A stretch of DNA of 64,000 nt from Limnohabitans sp. Jir72 (GCF_003063575.1 NZ_NESC01000001.1:591441-655440); one strand, 5' to 3'; shown: positions 51,187-60,154, numbered from the stretch's first letter. The notes: generated by a model not told the origin, from the letters alone. Program-made: numbers and translations.

Positions 51187-51993
51187 ATGACCACACCCAC
51201 ACTTCACGCCGACCCGCTCACGCTGTACGGCGACACCTTTCAAAGTCGCTTGATGCTGGGCACCTCGCGTTACCCATCGCCCAGCGTGTTGCTGCAGGCT
51301 ATTGAACGCTCGCAACCGGCCATGCTGACCGCCTCGCTGCGCCGTCAAACCGGCAGCGGGGGTGAAGCATCACAAAGTTTTTGGAACCTGCTGCGCGAAG
51401 CCAAAGTGCCCGTGTTGCCCAACACCGCCGGTTGCCACAGCGTGCAAGAAGCCATCACCACGGCCGAGATGGCGCGTGAGGTGTTTGAAACCGACTGGAT
51501 CAAACTCGAACTCATTGGCGACGACTACACCTTGCAACCCGACACGCTGAACTTGCCCGAGGCAGCCAGCCGCTTGATCAAGGCCGGCTTCAAAGTGCTG
51601 CCCTACACCACCGACGATTTGGTGCTGTGCCAACGTTTGGTCGATGTGGGCTGCCAAGCTGTCATGCCTTGGGCCGCGCCCATCGGCACGGGCAAAGGCC
51701 CCATCAACCCGCATGCCTTGCGCACTTTGCGCGACCGCTTGGATGTGCCCATGATCGTGGACGCGGGCTTGGGCCTGCCCTCGCACGCCTGCCAAGTGTT
51801 GGAGTGGGGCTTTGACGCCGTGCTGCTCAACACCGCCGTGGCTTTGGCGCAAGACCCCGTCAGCATGGCCGGTGCCTTTGCCGATGCCGTCAACGCAGGA
51901 CGCGCCGCCTACCGCTCGGGCGCCATGCAAGCGCAAGACAGCGCTCAGCCCAGCACGCCCGTGCTCGGCACACCGTTTTGGCACCAAGCATGA
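51187..51993 (+). CDS. thiG: Thiazole synthase
   Basis: A 268-residue TIM-barrel enzyme building the thiazole phosphate from DXP, dehydroglycine and ThiS-COSH. Opening LYGDTFQSRLMLGTSRYPSP, the Schiff-base Lys in DWIKLELIGDD, and the phosphate site VDAGLGLPSHACQVLEWGFD with AVLLNTAVALAQDPVSMAGA are all present. A 20-residue tail (QAQDSAQPSTPVLGTPFWHQ) extends beyond the usual end. Its stop overlaps thiE by ATGA. Confidence 0.96.
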   Translation: MTTPTLHADPLTLYGDTFQSRLMLGTSRYPSPSVLLQAIERSQPAMLTASLRRQTGSGGEASQSFWNLLREAKVPVLPNTAGCHSVQEAITTAEMAREVFETDWIKLELIGDDYTLQPDTLNLPEAASRLIKAGFKVLPYTTDDLVLCQRLVDVGCQAVMPWAAPIGTGKGPINPHALRTLRDRLDVPMIVDAGLGLPSHACQVLEWGFDAVLLNTAVALAQDPVSMAGAFADAVNAGRAAYRSGAMQAQDSAQPSTPVLGTPFWHQA

Positions 51994-52913
51994 GCTTGCA
52001 CATGAGCACAGCACAAGACATCGCCCAAGCACTGGCCACGCAACACGCGGCCATGCTGGCGGGCGATGCCGCGTCTTATGCACAAGCCGTGCACGCCAAC
52101 GATGCGACGCTGAGCACGGAAACTGCCGGCGTGTTGCAAGGCTGTCGCATGCTGGGATTTTTAGAGCATGACGCGCAGTGCGTGGCGCAAGCTTGGGGCC
52201 TGCAAACGAAACGCACAGGACAGTTCTCGGTGAATGACTGGCCTTGCACGCCGCAAGATTTCGGCATCGCGCCCGCCCCCCGTGCCAATGCATTCCCCAC
52301 CTGCCCTCACGCACTGGGCCTGTACGCCGTTCTGCCCGACGCCCAATGGGTGGGCCGCATGGTCCGTGCTGGGGTGCCCACGGTGCAGTTGCGTTTCAAG
52401 TCAGACGATGCAGCGGCCATTCGCCATGAAGTGCGCGCAGCCGTGCAAGCCGTGCAAGGCACAGGGACCCTGCTGTTCATCAACGACCACTGGCAAATCG
52501 CCATCGATGAGGGCGCTTACGGCGTGCACCTCGGCCAAGAAGACATGGACGACGCCCCCATCGACCAGATTCGCGCAGCCGGTTTGCGTCTGGGCCTGAG
52601 CACACATGGCTATGCAGAAATGCTGCGCGCCGATGCGGCGAGCCCCAGCTACATCGCCTTGGGAGCCGTGTTTCCCACCACCCTCAAACGCATGCAAACT
52701 GCACCGCAAGGCACCGGACGTTTGTATGCCTATGCAAAGCTCATGCACCATTACCCTTTGGTGGCCATTGGTGGCATTGATGAGGCGCAATTCCCCGTGG
52801 TGATGCAAAGTGGTGTGGGCTCAATTGCTGTGGTCCGAGCCATTACGGGCGCGACGAAACCAGAAGCGCAGGCACGCACGTTGAACAGCTTGTTGACCCA
52901 CAAACAAGAGTAA
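51990..52913 (+). CDS. thiE: Thiamine-phosphate synthase with N-terminal extension
   Basis: A 307-residue protein joining HMP-PP and thiazole phosphate. The ThiE barrel occupies about residues 108-305: GLYAVLPDAQWVGRMVRAGV, QLRFKSDD, FINDHWQIAIDEGAYGVHLG, QEDM, LSTHGYAEM, and ALGAVFPTTLKR. The first ~105 residues (HAAMLAGDAASYAQAVHAND, ending near NAFPTCPHA) match no domain I recognise and make the protein a third longer than ordinary ThiE (about 210). The start overlaps the thiG stop. Last gene of the thi block. Confidence 0.9.
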   Translation: MSLHMSTAQDIAQALATQHAAMLAGDAASYAQAVHANDATLSTETAGVLQGCRMLGFLEHDAQCVAQAWGLQTKRTGQFSVNDWPCTPQDFGIAPAPRANAFPTCPHALGLYAVLPDAQWVGRMVRAGVPTVQLRFKSDDAAAIRHEVRAAVQAVQGTGTLLFINDHWQIAIDEGAYGVHLGQEDMDDAPIDQIRAAGLRLGLSTHGYAEMLRADAASPSYIALGAVFPTTLKRMQTAPQGTGRLYAYAKLMHHYPLVAIGGIDEAQFPVVMQSGVGSIAVVRAITGATKPEAQARTLNSLLTHKQE

Positions 52914-52992
52914 AACGAAGTCTGTGAAACAGGGGGCATTCATTTTTTTAAAAATCTGCATCCCCCTCTCAAAAGCACCCCAAAAATGACGC

Positions 52993-52998
52993 TATAAT
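52993..52998 (+). promoter_or_regulatory. -10 box of the tRNA-Asn promoter
   Basis: A consensus TATAAT lies 12 bp before the tRNA 5' end. The -35 region (CAAAAG) is poor. The spacing suggests that transcription starts close to the mature tRNA end. Confidence 0.65.
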
Positions 52999-53009
52999 TG
53001 ATGTATTGT

Positions 53010-53085
53010 TCCTCAATAGCTCAGTCGGTAGAGCGCCGGACTGTTAATCCGTAGGTCCCTGGTTCGAGCCCAGGTTGAGGAGCCA
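53010..53085 (+). tRNA. tRNA-Asn (anticodon GTT)
   Basis: A 76-base cloverleaf. Acceptor TCCTCAA pairs with TTGAGGA, the D arm is AGCTCAGTCGGTAGAGC, the anticodon stem-loop is CCGGACTGTTAATCCGT with GTT, and the T arm has GGTTCGAGCC. Genomically encoded CCA at 53083-53085. Confidence 0.98.
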
Positions 53086-53116
53086 AAAATCTAAGTTCTG
53101 AGCTGCTTAGAATAAA

Positions 53117-53146
53117 AATGCCCGCTAAACAGCGGGCATTTTTTTT
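53117..53146 (+). terminator. Terminator after tRNA-Asn
   Basis: AATGCCCGCT and AGCGGGCATT form a 10-bp stem with an AAAC loop, running into eight T residues. Confidence 0.95.
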
Positions 53147-53327
53147 GCCTCAAAAAGGCTGCGCTCAACAACCTCGCGCAATGCGCAGTTCATGCGGGCA
53201 CCAAAGACCATTTGCGTTGACGATGCCAACACCCGTTCAGGCACTTGCTCCTGAGGTCGGGCACCATCACAGTCTCACATCAGAACTTGCGTCCCGCAGA
53301 GATACACAGCGCTCGGGGTGCACCATG

Positions 53328-53363
53328 AAAAAAGCCTCCAACTGTTTCCAGTTGGAGGCTTTT
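53328..53363 (-). terminator. Terminator after tRNA-Pro (reverse strand)
   Basis: A 15-bp perfect stem (AAAAGCCTCCAACTG with its inverse) and a four-base loop. On the reverse strand it ends in six T residues, 12 bp past the tRNA-Pro 3' end. Confidence 0.95.
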
Positions 53364-53374
53364 GTACGATCAAA

Positions 53375-53451
53375 TGGTCGGCGTGGCGGGATTCGAACTC
53401 GCGACCCCTTGCACCCCATGCAAGTGCGCTACCAGGCTGCGCTACACGCCG
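53375..53451 (-). tRNA. tRNA-Pro (anticodon GGG)
   Basis: On the reverse strand, 77 bases: acceptor CGGCGTG pairs with CACGCCG, D arm TAGCGCAGCCTGGTAGCGCA, anticodon stem-loop CTTGCATGGGGTGCAAG giving GGG, T arm GAGTTCGAATC, encoded CCA. It lies directly downstream of a merR gene, as in many Burkholderiales. Confidence 0.97.
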
Positions 53452-53483
53452 ACAATCTCTGATTATACATTGGGAAATTGAGC

Positions 53484-53930
53484 TCACAGAGTCAGAAGCG
53501 CACGAATTTCCAAAAGCTCTTGATGAAAAGCGGGGTAATCAGCCGCCGCATCCCCAAAATCAAACGCCCCCCTCTCGGGTGGTGTTGCCGTGATCAAATC
53601 ATCGTCACCCAATTTGCCCTCAGTGTCTGACAAGACACCATCCTGTCCATGACGACGACCCAGACGATCTGCGTGGACCAATTCTTGCAGTTTATTGCGC
53701 GCCCCACTGATCGTGAATCCTTGGTCATAGAGCAAATCGCGAATGCGGCGGATCATCAGCACTTCATGATGCTGGTAGTAGCGGCGATTGCCACGGCGCT
53801 TAACTGGCCGCAACTGGGTGAACTCTTGCTCCCAATAGCGCAGCACATGCGGCTTGACACCACAAAGCTCACCAACTTCACCAATGGTGAAATAGCGCTT
53901 TGCTGGAATGGGGGGGAGCGAACTGTCCAT
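53484..53930 (-). CDS. MerR family transcriptional regulator (ihfA-linked type)
   Basis: A 148-residue regulator. The winged helix reads RYFTIGEVGELCGVKPHVLR then YWEQEFTQLRPVKRRGNRR, the standard MerR recognition region. No ligand-binding cysteines are seen. It starts MDSSLPPIPAKRYFTIGEVG at the ATG at 53930; an in-frame extension further upstream is unlike the family. The same gene in relatives sits between ihfA and tRNA-Pro, but here nothing resembling ihfA lies upstream. Confidence 0.88.
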   Translation of the reverse strand: MDSSLPPIPAKRYFTIGEVGELCGVKPHVLRYWEQEFTQLRPVKRRGNRRYYQHHEVLMIRRIRDLLYDQGFTISGARNKLQELVHADRLGRRHGQDGVLSDTEGKLGDDDLITATPPERGAFDFGDAAADYPAFHQELLEIRALLTL

Positions 53931-54210
53931 GAACGACAACAAGTTACGTGGAAAACCTTGTAGCTTACTGCAACTTATGGCTACAAGTCCAGTGACTTCA
54001 TTGTCATGAAACAGTGCGCGCCAACAAGGCAAGGCCATTAAACCAAAGCCACAACGATGGACATTGAATGAACGGGTGATCCAGCGCATGACCTGACATT
54101 GTTGGGATTGGATGAAGCAGTAAGCTCTGGACTTAGGGATCTGGGATTCAGAAATCGGAATCCAACAGAACAGCCCATTTCAGGACGCATGTTTCAATGG
54201 AGAACCCCCG
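53931..54210. other. Gene-free stretch where ihfA would be expected
   Basis: About 280 bp between merR and the outer-membrane protein gene. No IhfA-like translation is visible in any frame. The base composition drops towards A+T here. It probably contains the promoters of the two divergent genes and may mark a rearrangement junction. Confidence 0.4.
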
Positions 54211-54987
54211 ATGGCGACAGGAAATAAAACACGATTGAAGAGCTTCGGCAAAACTTGGAAATGCCTGCTGATGTACCTGTTTGCGCACACCCCCATCAGC
54301 ATGGCTCAGACGCCTGAATCCATTGAATTTGAACCCCATGCAACATGGCAATTCAAGCTTACTCCCTCGGTCTATCAAACCAGCCATCAACCCAGTGCAA
54401 GCGACCTGAACCTGCGTGCCAACGCGTCAGCACAAACGTTGTGGATCGGCCAATACGATCAAGCCGCTCAGTTTCACCAAACACGCTTGGGTTACGAGTA
54501 CGCACTAGATACCGAGTGGGGGAAAGTAACGCCCTCCATACAAGCGGCAAGCGGGGGATTTTGGGGCGGGTCCCTCAATGCGCAGTGGGGTAAAACAACG
54601 TACCTGATGGCAGGGTGGGGACGCACCAATTTGCGCGAGTATTACAACCTGAATTTCGATCCCAACGATGCCCTCACTTTTGGCGTGGGCGGCTTGGTGA
54701 GCGATTCTCAGCAATGGTCAATCTGGCGCACCCAAGATGACCGTCTGCAAACAGGTCAACGTGTCACACACCTGCTATGGCGCTACCGCTTGCCCAGCGG
54801 GCAGCGTTTAACCCTGGATGTCGCGACAAAAAAGGGGAGAAGCGATCCCAGCACCGAACGGGTCAAAGGCAACAGTTTGAGTGCCACTTGGGATTGGTCC
54901 CGTTATTTTTTGCGTTTGGCTTGGGACCAAAAGGTGAATTTTTCTGATGAAGACCAAAAGCGCCTGAGCTTGGGTTGGCATTTCTAA
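54211..54987 (+). CDS. Probable outer-membrane beta-barrel protein, unknown
   Basis: A 258-residue protein. GGAG precedes the ATG at 54211. The N-terminus carries a signal-like segment (WKCLLMYLFAHTPISMAQ). The mature part alternates polar and aromatic residues as in beta-strands (WQFKLTPSVYQ, LWIGQYDQ, LGYEYAL, YFLRLAWDQKV) and ends in Phe (RLSLGWHF), the usual C-terminal signal for barrel insertion. I do not recognise a family. It stands before the chemosensory cluster with a 328-bp gap. Confidence 0.6.
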   Translation: MATGNKTRLKSFGKTWKCLLMYLFAHTPISMAQTPESIEFEPHATWQFKLTPSVYQTSHQPSASDLNLRANASAQTLWIGQYDQAAQFHQTRLGYEYALDTEWGKVTPSIQAASGGFWGGSLNAQWGKTTYLMAGWGRTNLREYYNLNFDPNDALTFGVGGLVSDSQQWSIWRTQDDRLQTGQRVTHLLWRYRLPSGQRLTLDVATKKGRSDPSTERVKGNSLSATWDWSRYFLRLAWDQKVNFSDEDQKRLSLGWHF

Positions 54988-55315
54988 CACCTTGCTCTTT
55001 TACGCCAACGAATGGCCAATCCGCGCACCTGTGTAGCAGGTAGGTGCTTGGGATTCACCAACTCAAGCGCCTTGATCCGGCCTGAGCGGATGAAGGAGAT
55101 CAGAGACGGCAAGCTCTGCACCGACACCAGGCACAATGCCCAAGCAGTCACCTCTGATCGCCAAGCTTTAGGGCAACAAGCCACTCTTTCAAAAAATCAG
55201 GCAGCGAATTTTGGTCTGATAAAATTCATTGAAAATTCACCATATACACATAAAATAATTTATACGGTATTCTGAAATTTTTTCAGCGTTTTAAACAATT
55301 AAAAGACAGTGGACC
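54988..55315. other. 328-bp intergenic region with AT-rich promoter-like end
   Basis: The first 200 bp show only a 66-codon reverse ORF of doubtful meaning. The last 100 bp are very AT-rich (CACATAAAATAATTTATACGG), unlike the rest of the window, and probably hold the promoter of the chemosensory operon. Confidence 0.35.
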
Positions 55316-56683
55316 ATGAGCGGTGACAAACCTCACAGCCTGACGGCAGATCCATTGACCGCCCTTCCTGCACACGTGTATTTACTGACTCTGAATGGCG
55401 TGCCTTGTTGGTCTGAGAGCACAGATCTGATGGGTGTTGCATTCAAAGGACACACCGCGGCCCTGCCGTGGGCTCCTGTCGGTGTGTCTGGCTTGATTGC
55501 CAGCGAACAGGGGCCAATTGCTTTATTGAACCCGCAAACAGCCAAAGCAATGACTGCAAGCGCTGAGGTCAACAAGCCATTGATGGCCATCGTCAGAACC
55601 CACAAAGGTCTGATCGCAGTAGAAGCAAGCCACATTGCCGACAACGCGGGGCGACATATCAGTGACGACAGTACCAAACTTCAAGACCATCTGGCTGCTG
55701 CACTGAAAACGCTAAGCCCTGCCCAAGAGCACAAGCCATCGCCCACACAAGCAGCCACCCAAGCGATGACCGAGTCACGCACATTCTTGCGCGTCAGGAG
55801 CGGCGGGATAGATCTTGCTGTTCCAGCCGAGCGCGTGCATTTGGTCGACAGGCCTGAGCAAGCTCTCCCAATGTCCCCTGGCCAGACGCTCGATTGGATT
55901 GTGAAATTGGGCGATCAATGGATCTGTGCTCAGTCCTTGAGCGCATTGCACGATGCAGAGGAAACGACACGGGCAGAACCATGGTGCCTGTGCATCGATG
56001 AGCCAAGCACTTCTCAAGGTTTATTGGTTGAACAAGTCATCGGTTTGCTGACTGTGAATATCGCCCAGATCAAGGTATTCAACCGGCAAGCCGGCCACTC
56101 AACGTGGCTCGTGCTCGCGGATGAGCATCCGATCAAGGTATTGGCCGATACACCCAAGCCATCTGAAGGCGCGGTTTACAGCCCACTCGGACGCAACACT
56201 GACTCATTGACAGGCCAGCAATCGTCCAACACTGATTCTCAAACCAAGGTGTTGAGCCTCATCGTTGGGCCGTACCAAATCGCGATTGCGCAGAGCATGG
56301 TCAGCTCGGTCATCGGCACACTGGAGGGCATAAACATCGATCCGAAGCACGGGCGCGCCAAGTGCCCCGTGGTGGATCTTGCCCGCTTTTTCGATGTCGA
56401 TTTGCAGGTGAACGCCTGCTTTGCCGTAAAGGTAAAACTGGGCCACAAAAATGTGGTGCTGCTGTGCGAAAGAGCAGAATTTTCACAAAATCGCGAAAGG
56501 TTTTGGCCCCTGCCTGCCGTACCCCATCAAATCAACAATTTCTTTCACAGCGTGCGGTTGATCAAAGACCGGTGCGAACTTTTGTTAAGAAACGCTGAAC
56601 CGAGCCATGAATGGAAACATTGGGCCAAAACGATGCCTCAATGCGCCCATATGGGTTGGCTTTCGAATGACCATAAATTTTGA
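55316..56683 (+). CDS. Multi-domain CheW-like protein
   Basis: A 455-residue cytoplasmic protein without membrane segments, starting MSGDKPHSLTADPLTALPAH. Three weak CheW-type units can be seen: residues about 18-130 (VYLLTLNGVPCWSE ... GLIASEQGPIALLN), 155-285 (FLRVRSGGIDLAVPAERVHL ... GLLVEQVIGLLTV), and 300-420 (VLSLIVGPYQIAIAQSMVSS ... CPVVDLARFFDVD). CheW links receptors to the kinase CheA; multi-CheW proteins are rarer. It is the first gene of the cluster and nearly abuts the receptor gene. The assignment rests on pattern and context. Confidence 0.65.
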   Translation: MSGDKPHSLTADPLTALPAHVYLLTLNGVPCWSESTDLMGVAFKGHTAALPWAPVGVSGLIASEQGPIALLNPQTAKAMTASAEVNKPLMAIVRTHKGLIAVEASHIADNAGRHISDDSTKLQDHLAAALKTLSPAQEHKPSPTQAATQAMTESRTFLRVRSGGIDLAVPAERVHLVDRPEQALPMSPGQTLDWIVKLGDQWICAQSLSALHDAEETTRAEPWCLCIDEPSTSQGLLVEQVIGLLTVNIAQIKVFNRQAGHSTWLVLADEHPIKVLADTPKPSEGAVYSPLGRNTDSLTGQQSSNTDSQTKVLSLIVGPYQIAIAQSMVSSVIGTLEGINIDPKHGRAKCPVVDLARFFDVDLQVNACFAVKVKLGHKNVVLLCERAEFSQNRERFWPLPAVPHQINNFFHSVRLIKDRCELLLRNAEPSHEWKHWAKTMPQCAHMGWLSNDHKF

Positions 56684-56697
56684 TCTCAAAACTTACC

Positions 56698-58647
56698 ATG
56701 CTCAATCACCTGAAAATTCGTTCCAAGTTGGTACTTCTTGTCGGCCCACTGATCGTGCTGATTGCGACCTTGGGGTACATCGCAGAAAACGCTTTTCTCA
56801 CGGGGCAAAGTGCCATGAACACCGTCTACGAAGACCGTGTCGTGCCGCTTCGAGATCTCAAAGTGATTTCTGACATGTATGCGGTCAATATCGTGGACAC
56901 AGCTCACAAAGCCCGTGCCGGAACATTGACGCGTGATGTGGCGATCACCAATATTCAAAAAGCGCGATCGGTTGTCAAAGAGCGCTGGAGCGCCTATCTG
57001 GCGACTTATCTGGTGGAAAAAGAACGCGGCATTGTGGAGGAGGTGAAACCAAGAATGAGCGCAGCTGATAAAGCCAGCAATCGGCTGGAATTACTCTTGA
57101 AAGAGGGCAAAGACTCAGAACTTGCTGCATTCATCTCACGCGATCTCTATCCTGCAATTGATCCTGTGAGCGACAAACTCTCCGAGTTGATTGACCTGCA
57201 AATCGATGTCGCCAAAGAAAACACTTTGACGACCACCCATCAATTTGAATCTTCACGCCACATGATCATCGCGATCATTTTGGGCTCTGTATTGCTGAGT
57301 ATTTTGGCGAGTTGGCAAGTGATTCGCGCGATCACTAAACCGATCGCAGAGGTTCGTGACACCATTTTGAAAATGGCTGATGGTGATTTGAGCGTATCGA
57401 TCATCGACGATGGTCGGCGTGATGAATCCGGACAAATGATTCGCGCCACCATAGCGATTGCCAATACCCTGCAGGCCGTCTCCCATGACTTGAGTGAATT
57501 GATCGAAGCCGCGCAATCGGGCACCTTGTCGGTAAGGGCTGACCCATCACGCCACAAAGGTGAATTCGCCAAACTCGTGTCGGGTGCAAACTCCCTGCTG
57601 GGCACTTTGGCTCAACCGCTCAACGAAGTGGCTGCTGTTATGGCTAAATTGGCGGCCGGCGATGTGAAAGGCCGCATGAGTGGTGATTACGCGGGGGAAT
57701 TGCGAGCACTCAAAGGCAACGTGAACCGCAGCCTCGATATTCTCGTGACAGTACTGGATGCTGTTTCCTTGTACGCCAGCGCTCTGGCCGATGGCAACTT
57801 GACCCAAACCATCGAAGGCAGCTTCCAGGGCGAATTCGCCGGCATGAAGCTCAATCTGAACAAAGCTGTCCATCAACTGCGCAACGTTCTCACGCAAGTG
57901 AGCCAAGCCACGGAACATGTGAACGTCTCCTCGAAAGAAACGACCGCCGCTGCAGTGGAAGTTTCTCGTCACGCCGCCAGCCAAATGGCCACACTGCTCG
58001 ACGTCTCCGGTGCCATTGAACAAACTGCCTCTGCCATCAGTGACATTGCAGGCAGCGCTGACCGCGCGCGAATATTGGCCCAGCAGGCTGTTGAAGCTGC
58101 TCAGGGTGGACAATCAACTTTGATCGCCATGACTTCTGCCGTGCACAGCATTGCCGAGAAGAACATCCGAATCACCCAAATCAGTGAACTCATCTCCAGC
58201 ATCGCAGACAAGACCTATGTGCTGGCGCTCAATGCCGGACTGGAAGCTGCACGCGCGGGTGCTGATGGCGGTGGGTTTGGTCTGATTGCCAACAAAATCA
58301 GTGCACTCGCTGAAGATGTGGCCGTGGCAACGCGGGAAATTCGCAGCCTCGTTCAAGAAGCCACATCAACCGTTGATTCCGGCGTAGAAACCGCAGGCGA
58401 AGCGAAAAGCGCCATGGTCCAAATTGTTGGCATGTCGCAGCAAAGCGACGAAACAATCCAGTCCATCGCAGCGGCCATCGAAGAGCAAAGCGCCATGATG
58501 CAATTGATCAAGGACCGGGTTGTTCGCCTTCAAACTGTGGCGCAAACCACTGCCAGCGCTTCTGAAGAAATTTCAGCCACCATGCAGTCACTGACCGCCT
58601 TGTCTCAACACTTGCAATCCGAGACTGACCGCTTGCGCACAACTTGA
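56698..58647 (+). CDS. Methyl-accepting chemotaxis protein with atypical hairpin
   Basis: A 649-residue receptor: N-terminal TM (residues about 10-30), a four-helix periplasmic sensor (about 35-185, 4HB_MCP type), second TM (about 190-210, IIAIILGSVLLSILASWQVI), two or more HAMP units (210-380), and a methyl-accepting coiled coil to the end. The hairpin tip reads ADKTYVLALNAGLEAARAGA then DGGGFG, where Tsr has AFQTNI...RAGEQGRGF. The contacts F, I, E and R are therefore replaced. The ATG at 56698 (MLNHLKIRSKLVLLVG) is preferred to a TTG at 56680. No pentapeptide tether at the C-terminus. Confidence 0.9.
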   Translation: MLNHLKIRSKLVLLVGPLIVLIATLGYIAENAFLTGQSAMNTVYEDRVVPLRDLKVISDMYAVNIVDTAHKARAGTLTRDVAITNIQKARSVVKERWSAYLATYLVEKERGIVEEVKPRMSAADKASNRLELLLKEGKDSELAAFISRDLYPAIDPVSDKLSELIDLQIDVAKENTLTTTHQFESSRHMIIAIILGSVLLSILASWQVIRAITKPIAEVRDTILKMADGDLSVSIIDDGRRDESGQMIRATIAIANTLQAVSHDLSELIEAAQSGTLSVRADPSRHKGEFAKLVSGANSLLGTLAQPLNEVAAVMAKLAAGDVKGRMSGDYAGELRALKGNVNRSLDILVTVLDAVSLYASALADGNLTQTIEGSFQGEFAGMKLNLNKAVHQLRNVLTQVSQATEHVNVSSKETTAAAVEVSRHAASQMATLLDVSGAIEQTASAISDIAGSADRARILAQQAVEAAQGGQSTLIAMTSAVHSIAEKNIRITQISELISSIADKTYVLALNAGLEAARAGADGGGFGLIANKISALAEDVAVATREIRSLVQEATSTVDSGVETAGEAKSAMVQIVGMSQQSDETIQSIAAAIEEQSAMMQLIKDRVVRLQTVAQTTASASEEISATMQSLTALSQHLQSETDRLRTT

Positions 58648-58654
58648 TCACGCC

Positions 58655-60154
58655 ATGGCAATACTCGATCAATCGCGTCACGTACTGACCAAGATTCTGG
58701 GACCACTGCTGATTTCGGTCAGCATTTTGGTTGTGTTCTTCTTCGGCGGCGAGGCCTATCAACAGTTTGGGATCGAGTTTTTCGACAGCACCACCACGGT
58801 GGTCAAAAATGTCTTAGGGGTGATCGGCTTTCTATCATTAGCGGTCTTGGCCAATCGATTGATTCGCTATGTGATATTCGAAGGTGTGATTGCATCTGCC
58901 ACTGGAACACCAGCACCAAGCTTGCTGCTGCAGATTTCAAGCCTCATCATTTATGTCATCGCCCTCTCAGCATGCGCGCGCATTGTTTTCAATCAGGATC
59001 TGACATTTCTCTGGGCAGCATCGGGTGTTGCGGGGCTTGTACTGGGCATGGCCCTCAAGGAGTTGCTGCAAGACGTTTTCGCTGGAATTGCATTGAACAT
59101 TGATCGGGCAGTTCGCATTGGAGACTGGATTCAAATCCATAGATCTGGGGATGAACGGACCATGGGCCAATTGATGGAAATCAGCTGGCGGACTACGCGC
59201 GTGCGAGACTTGCTGGGCGACATGCTCAGTTTCCCGAACAGCAAATTCAGCGCCTTTACCCTCAGCAACTTCAGCTTGCCCGAGGAAGCGAGTAACCGCA
59301 GCATCTTCATTCTTCTGGAGTGCTCAGTACCTGTAGATCAGGCGTTTCGCATTTTGCAAGCCGCCGCGCTGGATGCATTGCTGGAGCTGATCGGGCCCAA
59401 TGTCGCCATCCCCACGGTTGCGGTCAGCGGCGTGAAGATTGATGGCGTGGAGTACATGATTGGTTTCCATGCCCAATGGAAATTCCTGATGCCCGGCACC
59501 CGCGCCATCTACAAACATGTCTTGATTCATTTGGCGAAAGCTGGCCTGCGTCCGGCGGGTCGGGCACTCACAGTGGCTGATCGGGCCGATCAGGACTTGG
59601 TGCAAAACAAGCAGGGCCCGGTACGACTTTCGTCACTGGTTGATCAGACACAGATTTTCGATGGCTTGCCCACCGATTGCATTGACGAGCTCATTGCGCG
59701 CTCTCGCAGAGTGCGTATTCGCAGCGGCCGTGTCGTTATTCAGGCAGGCGAAGTGGGCGCAGAAATGTACGTTGTCCAAGAAGGTCTTCTGGACGCATTG
59801 GATCCGATGAAACTGACCCATTCAGCCAACAACAAGCCATCCGTGATTCGCCCTGGAGACACCTTTGGCGAACAAGTCGCATTGGTCGGTTTGCCGCATC
59901 GAAGAACCATCCGCGCACGGACGGATGTGCTGCTTCTGGAAATCAACGGCAACACACTGCAACATCTTCTCGAAACCATGCCAGGAACCCTGGAAATACT
60001 CGCTCACAACCTGGCACAAACGGATGTCATGGGCAATGCCTCTGACGGCGAAGACATGTCCCAAGCCTTGGCTCGCCAGATCATGCACATGTTCCCTGGC
60101 GTGCAGCCATTGAGTGCAAAGACCGAAGAGCGCGGTTGTGAGTCCACTCACTGA
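58655..60154 (+). CDS. MscS-type channel fused to a cyclic-nucleotide-binding domain
   Basis: A 499-residue membrane protein. Four hydrophobic helices lie in residues about 15-160, and the MscS pore line is GVAGLVLGMALKELLQDVFA followed by RIGDWIQI. The soluble beta and alpha/beta domains run to about 310. Residues about 335-460 form a cNMP fold with the phosphate cassette FGEQVALVGLPHRRTIRA (Glu and Arg conserved). Such fusions open on cyclic nucleotides rather than tension in studied bCNG/MscS relatives. It lies 7 bp after the receptor and overlaps cheB, so it belongs to the same operon, an uncommon setting. Confidence 0.88.
   Translation: MAILDQSRHVLTKILGPLLISVSILVVFFFGGEAYQQFGIEFFDSTTTVVKNVLGVIGFLSLAVLANRLIRYVIFEGVIASATGTPAPSLLLQISSLIIYVIALSACARIVFNQDLTFLWAASGVAGLVLGMALKELLQDVFAGIALNIDRAVRIGDWIQIHRSGDERTMGQLMEISWRTTRVRDLLGDMLSFPNSKFSAFTLSNFSLPEEASNRSIFILLECSVPVDQAFRILQAAALDALLELIGPNVAIPTVAVSGVKIDGVEYMIGFHAQWKFLMPGTRAIYKHVLIHLAKAGLRPAGRALTVADRADQDLVQNKQGPVRLSSLVDQTQIFDGLPTDCIDELIARSRRVRIRSGRVVIQAGEVGAEMYVVQEGLLDALDPMKLTHSANNKPSVIRPGDTFGEQVALVGLPHRRTIRARTDVLLLEINGNTLQHLLETMPGTLEILAHNLAQTDVMGNASDGEDMSQALARQIMHMFPGVQPLSAKTEERGCESTH

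Noticed and set aside
52930..52970. A terminator after thiE made from GGGGG...CCCCC.
   Set aside because: The T-run lies in the loop rather than after the stem, so it does not fit an intrinsic terminator.
54984..55184. A 66-codon reverse ORF in the gap before the chemosensory cluster.
   Set aside because: No ribosome-binding site, no recognisable family, and it abuts the end of the opposing gene. It could be a remnant, but the evidence is too thin.
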